NCBI GenBank assembly: GCA_023419055.1
Contig: JAEZYO010000856.1
Location: 1-6,651, forward strand
Reading direction: 5' to 3'
DNA: 6,651 nucleotides
Source of the DNA: Pseudomonadota bacterium
GTDB lineage: Bacteria; Myxococcota; Polyangia; Polyangiales; Polyangiaceae
Positions 5,631 to 6,651 of this stretch are shown here, in pieces. A program made the translations under genes and the position numbers. Positions within the stretch are counted from its first letter, which is position 1, and every line of letters starts with the position of its first letter. The notes beneath the pieces were generated by a model. It searched no databases, had not been told where the DNA came from, and saw only the letters and a program-made list of their open reading frames with translations.

Positions 5631-6626
5631 TCAGAGGTCGTCGTGGAAGATCGGCTCGCGGTTGCGGACGTAGCGATAGACGAGCTGCCGCCCCTCTGGA
5701 GTGATGTGCGTGAACTGCACGCCGAACCCGGGCGCCGAGTCGGCGCCGGACTGGGGCGCGTCGCGCGTCCAGCGCACGACTCCCACGGCTTCGAACTCGT
5801 ACCCGCCGGGCAGCGAGACCTTGAGCTGCACGTTCTTGCCAATCTCGGGGATCTGGTAGGTCGCGATGAAGAGGCCGCCCGAATCGATCACGTCGTTGCC
5901 GCTGAGGCCCTTGTAGAAGTTCGTCGCGCTGTGAGCGCCGAGCTCCGCGTCGAAGCGCAGGACCTTGTTCGGATCCGTCCCGGCGGGGACCGTCTGCTGG
6001 CCCCAGTGTGCCGCGGCGGGCGCCGGGGCGGGTGCTGGCGCTGGCGCCGGCGCCGGTTGCGCGGGCTGCTGCCACTGGGGTGCCTGCTGAGGCTGCTGCC
6101 AGGCGGGTTGAACCGGAGCAGGGGCGGGCTGCGGTGCCGGTTGCTGCCACTGCGGCTGGTGCTGAGGCGCAGGCTGTTGCCAGGCGGGTTGAACCGGCGC
6201 GGGCGCGGTGGGCGGCGCGGGCTGCTGCCAGTGCTGTGGTGCCGGCGCCGGTTGTGGCGCGGGCTGCTGCCAGTGCTGTTGCACCGGAGCAGGCGTGGGT
6301 TGGGGCCACGCCGCGGCGGGCGTCGGTGGGGGGACCACCGCCACTTGAGGAGTCGGCTCGCGTGCGCCGAAATGAAGCGCGTTCGACGGCTGGGTTGCGG
6401 GCGGGATCGCTTGAGAGAGCTGATGGATCAGCCCGAGCGATCCTGCGACGGCTTCGAGTGCCTGGTCGACGGCCGGATGCGGCACTGGTTGAGCCTGCAG
6501 GTCCGAGAGCGCCTTCCGCACGTGCGCCAGCGCAGTCGGGGCGACCTGAGTGGTCTCGGCACCGCCGCTGGTTTCGATGCGGTGCATGCAGCCCATCGCT
6601 TGTGCGATGGGTTCGGCGACGGACAT
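5631..6626 (-). CDS. PilZ-like domain protein with Pro/Gln/Ala/Trp-rich linker
   Basis: From the ATG at 6626 the product is 331 residues. Residues 1-75 look helical (MSVAEPIAQAMGCMHRIE; VDQALEAVAGSLGLIHQLSQ). Residues 98-206 are a low-complexity linker with six WQQP units. Residues about 222-327 form a PilZ-like beta-barrel: NFYKGLSGNDVIDSGGLFIA, VQLKVSLPGGYEFEAVGVVRW, GFGVQFTHI. This is closest in style to the Myxococcus paralogous PilZ-related domain (TIGR02266). DSGG stands where PilZ proteins have the D/NxSxxG motif, but no RxxxR arginine motif is evident before it, so c-di-GMP binding is doubtful. There is no signal peptide, so it is probably cytoplasmic. It is the first visible gene of the minus-strand unit. 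The frame is open to the window edge (SPGVPTSL precedes the Met), so the true start may lie outside. Confidence 0.75.
   Translation of the reverse strand: MSVAEPIAQAMGCMHRIETSGGAETTQVAPTALAHVRKALSDLQAQPVPHPAVDQALEAVAGSLGLIHQLSQAIPPATQPSNALHFGAREPTPQVAVVPPPTPAAAWPQPTPAPVQQHWQQPAPQPAPAPQHWQQPAPPTAPAPVQPAWQQPAPQHQPQWQQPAPQPAPAPVQPAWQQPQQAPQWQQPAQPAPAPAPAPAPAPAAAHWGQQTVPAGTDPNKVLRFDAELGAHSATNFYKGLSGNDVIDSGGLFIATYQIPEIGKNVQLKVSLPGGYEFEAVGVVRWTRDAPQSGADSAPGFGVQFTHITPEGRQLVYRYVRNREPIFHDDL
6009..6335 (-). repeat. Low-complexity repeat region encoding WQQP units
   Basis: The stretch encodes residues 98-206 of the PilZ-like protein. WQQP occurs six times (Trp at 119, 133, 149, 160, 176 and 185), separated by PAPAP/QPA runs and followed by an Ala-Pro run to residue 206. 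At the DNA level, blocks such as GCCAGGCGGGTTGAACCGG and GGGCTGCTGCCAGTGCTG recur, which points to growth by slippage or unequal recombination. Confidence 0.75.
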
Positions 6627-6651
6627 GAGGCTCGTCGGAACGCCCGGGCTC

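Noticed and set aside
3964..6309. Long open frame of 781 codons on the minus strand
   Set aside because: It runs in another frame across two well-supported genes. Its product is Arg/Ala-rich without domains, a usual artefact of high third-position GC.

Overview
The window is GC-rich throughout, with strong G/C bias at third codon positions. It reads as chromosomal DNA of a myxobacterium-like organism (Myxococcota, perhaps the Polyangia side). That placement is inferred from three things: composition, a PilZ-like domain of the kind that is highly multiplied in Myxococcus, and a very basic small protein starting MGKFDSRN. No RNA gene, CRISPR array, insertion sequence or phage gene was seen.

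Plus strand, left half. The window opens inside the 3' end of an unrecognised gene (to 280). Its TGA stop shares one base with the ATG of a secreted protein that has a signal peptide, a Pro/Ala/Glu-rich linker and a predicted outer-membrane beta-barrel (280-1194). After a 208-base spacer comes a small unrecognised gene (about 1403-1663) whose best promoter-like sequence overlaps its own start. A second spacer (1664-1872) holds a long stem-loop, operator-like inverted repeats and a weak promoter candidate. It leads to a 54-residue, strongly basic protein (1873-2037).

Minus strand, right two thirds. Three genes run leftward from the right edge and look like one transcription unit: a PilZ-like protein with a long Pro/Gln/Ala/Trp linker (6626-5631), a 994-residue exported protein (5552-2568), and a small predicted lipoprotein (2515-2027). 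The lipoprotein gene runs 11 bases tail-to-tail into the 54-residue gene on the other strand. The large protein is the centrepiece. It joins a gluzincin-type metalloprotease domain (HEYTH plus a downstream Glu), a TolB/PD40-type beta-propeller and a C-terminal Omp85/BamA-like barrel in one chain.

Working together (inference). Most products are predicted to act at the cell envelope: a barrel protein, a lipoprotein and a protease-propeller-barrel. The PilZ-like protein is probably cytoplasmic and could link the minus-strand unit to second-messenger signalling, although its usual c-di-GMP-binding arginine motif is not evident. The least certain calls are the starts of the large gene (no in-frame ATG or GTG ahead of the signal peptide), of the PilZ-like gene (open to the window edge) and of the 86-residue gene.
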